A DNA stretch of 64,000 nucleotides from Bacteroidia bacterium (GTDB taxonomy: Bacteria > Bacteroidota > Bacteroidia > Chitinophagales > Chitinophagaceae). A model generated the notes under the pieces. That model saw only the letters and a program-made list of their open reading frames with translations, made no database searches and was not told where the DNA came from. Of this stretch, positions 61,701-64,000 are shown piece after piece. The position numbers and the translations under genes were made by a program. The stretch is taken from positions 179,988 through 243,987 of the forward strand of contig JAUHYD010000006.1 of the NCBI GenBank assembly GCA_030426665.1, written 5' to 3'. The first letter of the stretch is position 1. Every line of letters begins with the position of its first letter.

Positions 61701-64000
61701 CGACTGTGTCCATTGAGTATTCTGTTGGAGGAGGTCCGTGGACGACCCTGACAAGTCAGGTTGGAGACGTTATCGGTTCGGGTGCCTGGAGTGCAGGTTC
61801 GCCTGAGTACAGTATGGCTTTACCTGCCGGTGCTATTGGTCAGTCAGATGTAAGGTTGCGTTGGAATTATAGTGGTGCTTCTTTCTGGTGGTATCTGGAT
61901 AATATATCAGTAGATGCTGCATTGCCTGCTTCTACATATGAGTGGTCGGGTGCATTCGGCTTGTCATGTACCACATGTACCAACCCGGATGTAACGCCGA
62001 CTGCAACAGGTGCAAATAGTTATAGTATAACAGTAACCAGCAGTGCAGGGTGTACCACAACAAACGAGGCGATAGTAAATGTAAATCCATTGCCTAACCC
62101 TATTTCGGGTAATTTGAATACTTGTGTTGGTACTACCAATATGTTGAACAGTACGTCAGCCGGTGGTACCTGGAGCAGCAGCAACCCTGCAGTAGCAACC
62201 ATATCCGGTGCCGGAGCGATGACAGGTATATCAACTGGTACAGCAGAAATTACCTATACATTGCCTACAGGATGTAAGACCATTTCGGTAGCAACCGTAG
62301 CTCCTGCGCCTGCAGCTATTACGGGTACGCCTACAGTTTGTGAAGGTCAGGCGACGGCATTGAGCCATAGTAGTATCGGCGGTGTATGGAGCAGTTCCAT
62401 GACATCTGCAGCTACTGTCAATAGTTTTGGAGCAGTGAGCGGTATTGCAGCAGGAACATCGACTATTACCTATACGCTTCCTTCGGGCTGTACCGTATGG
62501 CAACCGGTTACTGTAAATGCGACTCCGGCTGCCATTGTCGGTGCGGACGAGGTTTGTTCTGCGTCATCGGTAACTTTTACCGATGCTACTTCCGGTGGTT
62601 TCTGGAGCAGTAGTTCGGCAGCAACAGCGTCAGTTAGTTCAGCTGGTGTTGTAACAGGTGGCGATGCAGGAATAGCAATTATTACTTACACCATGCCTAC
62701 ATCATGCTATGTAACGAAGCCGATACAGGTAAATCCGTTACCCGCTACTATTGGCGGCGCGACGGAAGTGTGTGTGGGTAGTACAGCGATGGTAACAAAC
62801 AGTACTTCCGGCGGAACCTGGAGTGGAACGGTTATTCCGTTTGCAACTGTGTCAGCATCAGGAACAGTTACTGGTTATGCTGCAGGCGTGATAACTACTA
62901 CTTATACATTGTCTACGGGTTGTCAGGTGACGCATCCGTTTACGATAAATGCTTTGCCTTCAAATATTACCGGTCTCACAGAAGTGTGTGAGGAAGATTT
63001 AATCGCATTGAGCAGCAGCCCTTCGGGCGGAACCTGGAACAGTAGTTCTACGAGCAAGTTGACCATCGACGGTGGCTCGGGAGTAGCGACAGGTGTGGAT
63101 GCCGGTGTTGTAACAGTAAATTATACGCTTTCTACCGGCTGTAGCCAATCAACTACAGTAACGGTAAATGCACTGCCAGAGCCGATATCCGGTACAGCAG
63201 TAGTATGTAATGGTGCTACAACAACATTATATGATTTCACTCCGGGTGGATCATGGAGTTCAGGAAATATCCTGATAGCAGATGTAACACCTTCCGGATT
63301 AGTTACGGGAACCGGAGCCGGTCAGGCACAGATATCCTACTCTTTAAGTACGGGTTGTCTGAAAACTCAAATAGTAACGGTAAACCCACTTCCGGGAGCA
63401 ATAACGGGTACATTCTCAGTATGTACGGGTTCGACCACGACGTTGGGTAATCCTGACGCAGGTGGCATGTGGAGCAGCAGCAATGCCTCTGTAGCCTCTG
63501 TAGATGCAGGTGGCGTAGTTACCGGCAATATGCAGGGTATGGCGACAATCACTTACACTTTGGTTACAGGTTGTATGATCACACAAGAGGTGACGATAAA
63601 TCCTTTGCCGGGAACAATCAGTGGTCCATCGAGCGTATGTGAGGGTTCTACGATAACATTAGGAAATAGTGCGACAGGTGGTTTGTGGACATCTTCTACT
63701 CCGTCTATCGCGACAGTAAATGCGCTTGGTGAAGTAACGGGACAGAATGCAGGTACAACAACAATAGTATATACATTGCCAACAGGTTGTGAACGCAGCA
63801 AGGTTATCGCTGTAAATGTGACTCCGACAATTCCATCGGGCAGTACATCTGTTTGTATGGGTCAGAGTACAATGCTGAGCAGCACACCTTCCGGCGGTAC
63901 ATGGAGCAGTGGCTCTGTGGTAACAGCGACCGTAACGGGCGGTACAGTAACCGGAAATACTCCGGGCAATACAACAATCATGTACACATTGTCTACTGGT
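58736..64000 (+). CDS. Giant secreted Ig-like repeat protein, 3' end outside window
   Basis: The frame beginning ATGAGAAAAATTCAC at 58736 is open to the window edge (over 1750 codons; the segments I translated have no stop). Signal peptide 1-24 (NGYSQ). Residues ~26-255 are a glycine-rich domain (GGNGGTNSGGGAKGGKG). A beta domain follows (~265-370), an Ig-like unit (~375-470), and a GEVED-type domain (~472-635, with IWIDFNDDGVF). From ~640 come Ig-like units, each with C.G, GGTWSS(S/G)-type, ATVS-like, GVVTGV.AG and ITYT(L).TGC strands; ~905-1075 is a FESGLSGWTVDN-type insert. Units repeat every ~216 bases from 62100 to the end. Probably exported by T9SS as surface adhesin; its tail is not seen. 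Confidence 0.85.
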   Translation, partial: MRKIHFSLILLFLSFITWNGYSQTTYNYTGSVQTYTVPSGVSALNVDVAGAQGGTYHGTGGRGGRVQATIAVTPGQTLYVYVGQQGVSSNGGNGGTNSGGGAKGGKGSSSSGGAGGGGSSDIRTISGNTSTALGSRLVVGAGGGGGAWDCSNGNGGNGGGLTGVKGTSGCGTTASYFGQPGTQTSGGAGSTSGPGQAGGLGYGGNAYFGNWGAAGGGGYYGGGGSYRGGGAGGSSYYGGTGVTDGTSTPGYRNGNGYVTITPIVPEITAAPTSLSFGGVIVDETSSVQSFTLDGAGLSGAPGNLTISAPSNFQVSMDGTLWFSTLDYPYSSGSLTATIFVRFSPSALTTYSGDINVSGGGATAIDVAVTGVGANACTGTPTAGTAAISPSSGTAATVFSLSLSGTSTGGGLTYQWKSSPTSGGTYTAIDGATNSTYAYSGLSATTYFKCEVTCPSGGSDLSNAVNATLVTPTYCTPAFANTCNSYPMNISIASLTGEPGTGTLSNPSTNCTSNYFNNTSMSSTTLLQGETYSVTLSVTTSYWSSFNSQIWIDFNDDGVFTSPGETVCGHANPQTSSSPTYDLVVPDDATPGTHRMRIVGYYTGIGTTPSYPNVLSCPTTSTSYGNARDYTITIAAACSTPPAITGTNYVCYPGTTTLDNSETGGTWSSSNTSIATVSGGVVTGVSAGAAWITYTVPGGCNTTRIVGLYGKPSVSTITPDFTTLCANTPLTLTAGGTGGSVVSYNWSGPAGYSETGTTASTSYSPTSTAGSGSYSVTVTSAAGCVSDPASTSSISVLQSPDPFTGTLSACEEAVTTLGNAQIGGTWSSGSTAIATVDASSGAVTGVSAGLVNITYTLPNSCFSFEPISINPLPVLTVTPPGPTTICYGETTSFNASSPNPTFAVLSQDFESGLSGWTVDNTTGSPANFWQIVNSGSSVAGIAGDGSQMAQCAPFFSLTGSILTSTSFSTVGYGSAILSFNQHLLSDGSETTVSIEYSVGGGPWTTLTSQVGDVIGSGAWSAGSPEYSMALPAGAIGQSDVRLRWNYSGASFWWYLDNISVDAALPASTYEWSGAFGLSCTTCTNPDVTPTATGANSYSITVTSSAGCTTTNEAIVNVNPLPNPISGNLNTCVGTTNMLNSTSAGGTWSSSNPAVATISGAGAMTGISTGTAEITYTLPTGCKTISVATVAPAPAAITGTPTVCEGQATALSHSSIGGVWSSSMTSAATVNSFGAVSGIAAGTSTITYTLPSGCTVWQPVTVNATPAAIVGADEVCSASSVTFTDATSGGFWSSSSAATASVSSAGVVTGGDAGIAIITYTMPTSCYVTKPIQVNPLPATIGGATEVCVGSTAMVTNSTSGGTWSGTVIPFATVSASGTVTGYAAGVITTTYTLSTGCQVTHPFTINALPSNITGLTEVCEEDLIALSSSPSGGTWNSSSTSKLTIDGGSGVATGVDAGVVTVNYTLSTGCSQSTTVTVNALPEPISGTAVVCNGATTTLYDFTPGGSWSSGNILIADVTPSGLVTGTGAGQAQISYSLSTGCLKTQIVTVNPLPGAITGTFSVCTGSTTTLGNPDAGGMWSSSNASVASVDAGGVVTGNMQGMATITYTLVTGCMITQEVTINPLPGTISGPSSVCEGSTITLGNSATGGLWTSSTPSIATVNALGEVTGQNAGTTTIVYTLPTGCERSKVIAVNVTPTIPSGSTSVCMGQSTMLSSTPSGGTWSSGSVVTATVTGGTVTGNTPGNTTIMYTLSTG
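62090..64000 (+). repeat. Tandem Ig-like-domain repeats, period about 216 bases (72 residues)
   Basis: The GG(T/V/F)W(S) position recurs at about 62160, 62380, 62592, 62810, 63024, 63244, 63460, 63676 and 63891 (spacings 212-220 bases), with two earlier copies near 60721 and 61199. Units are well diverged in nucleotides but keep two cysteines and the VATV...VTG..AG pattern. Confidence 0.85.

Noticed and set aside
62231..62503. Minus-strand frames inside the giant gene (several between 61051 and 63801)
   Set aside because: Shadows of the Ig-like repeat array; their repeated peptides mirror the plus-strand repeat.
1..64000. tRNA, rRNA and insertion sequences
   Set aside because: Reading of intergenic regions gave no cloverleaf with a T-loop consensus, no rRNA motif and no transposase frame. 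A tRNAscan or cmscan run would settle this.

Overview
The window reads as a chromosomal segment of a Bacteroidota bacterium, most likely a Chitinophagales-type organism. The evidence is the gldK-gldL-gldM-gldN type IX secretion (T9SS) operon, cargo proteins with C-terminal type A sorting domains, DUF4270, DUF1573, DUF2911, DUF5777 and DUF3467 families, type III glutamine synthetase, a DksA-like protein beside ileS, and candidate promoters of the TTG-N(16-23)-TAnnTTTG type. I see no rRNA, tRNA, CRISPR array, intact insertion sequence or prophage. The window cuts a gene at each end.

Layout. 1-4.0 kb: the end of an AlkD-like gene, then a leftward exopolysaccharide-type operon (oxidoreductase, lipoprotein, sugar-phosphate transferase). 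4.7-10.8 kb: gldKLMN plus a PorG-like beta-barrel gene, the core of T9SS. 10.9-17.1 kb: ribBA, an L,D-transpeptidase, a thioesterase, an OB-fold protein, and a cytochrome/YceI/DUF5777 cluster. 17.1-25.3 kb: asnB, glmS, DUF4270, a short glycogen-synthase-like protein and divergent panC, then moaA. 25.5-27.7 kb: type III glutamine synthetase.

27.8-35.3 kb is the accessory region of most interest. It holds two near-duplicate secreted NHL beta-propellers with T9SS sorting tails, a divergent GldN-like lipoprotein far from the gldKLMN operon, a duplicated block of about 412 bp carrying a small exported protein (one copy has ATA in place of ATG), a truncated and frameshifted cargo gene, and three DUF1573 exported proteins in a row.

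35.4-58.2 kb is mostly housekeeping: GT9 heptosyltransferase and tsaC, NAD kinase, an Omp85-like protein, yidC, a TolC-like protein with inositol monophosphatase, guaA, an M28 peptidase, a DksA-like protein with a histone-H1-like tail, and ileS. It is interrupted by extragenic hairpin repeats and a DNA methyltransferase remnant (43.2-45.2 kb). 58.7-64.0 kb is the 5' part of a giant secreted protein that stays open to the window edge: signal peptide, glycine-rich domain, GEVED domain, then at least eleven Ig-like repeats of about 72 residues.

The T9SS theme links the regions: the core motor and ring genes, a possible second GldN-type subunit, and several probable cargo proteins all lie in this window. 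No laboratory or database result was available; family calls come from motif recognition.
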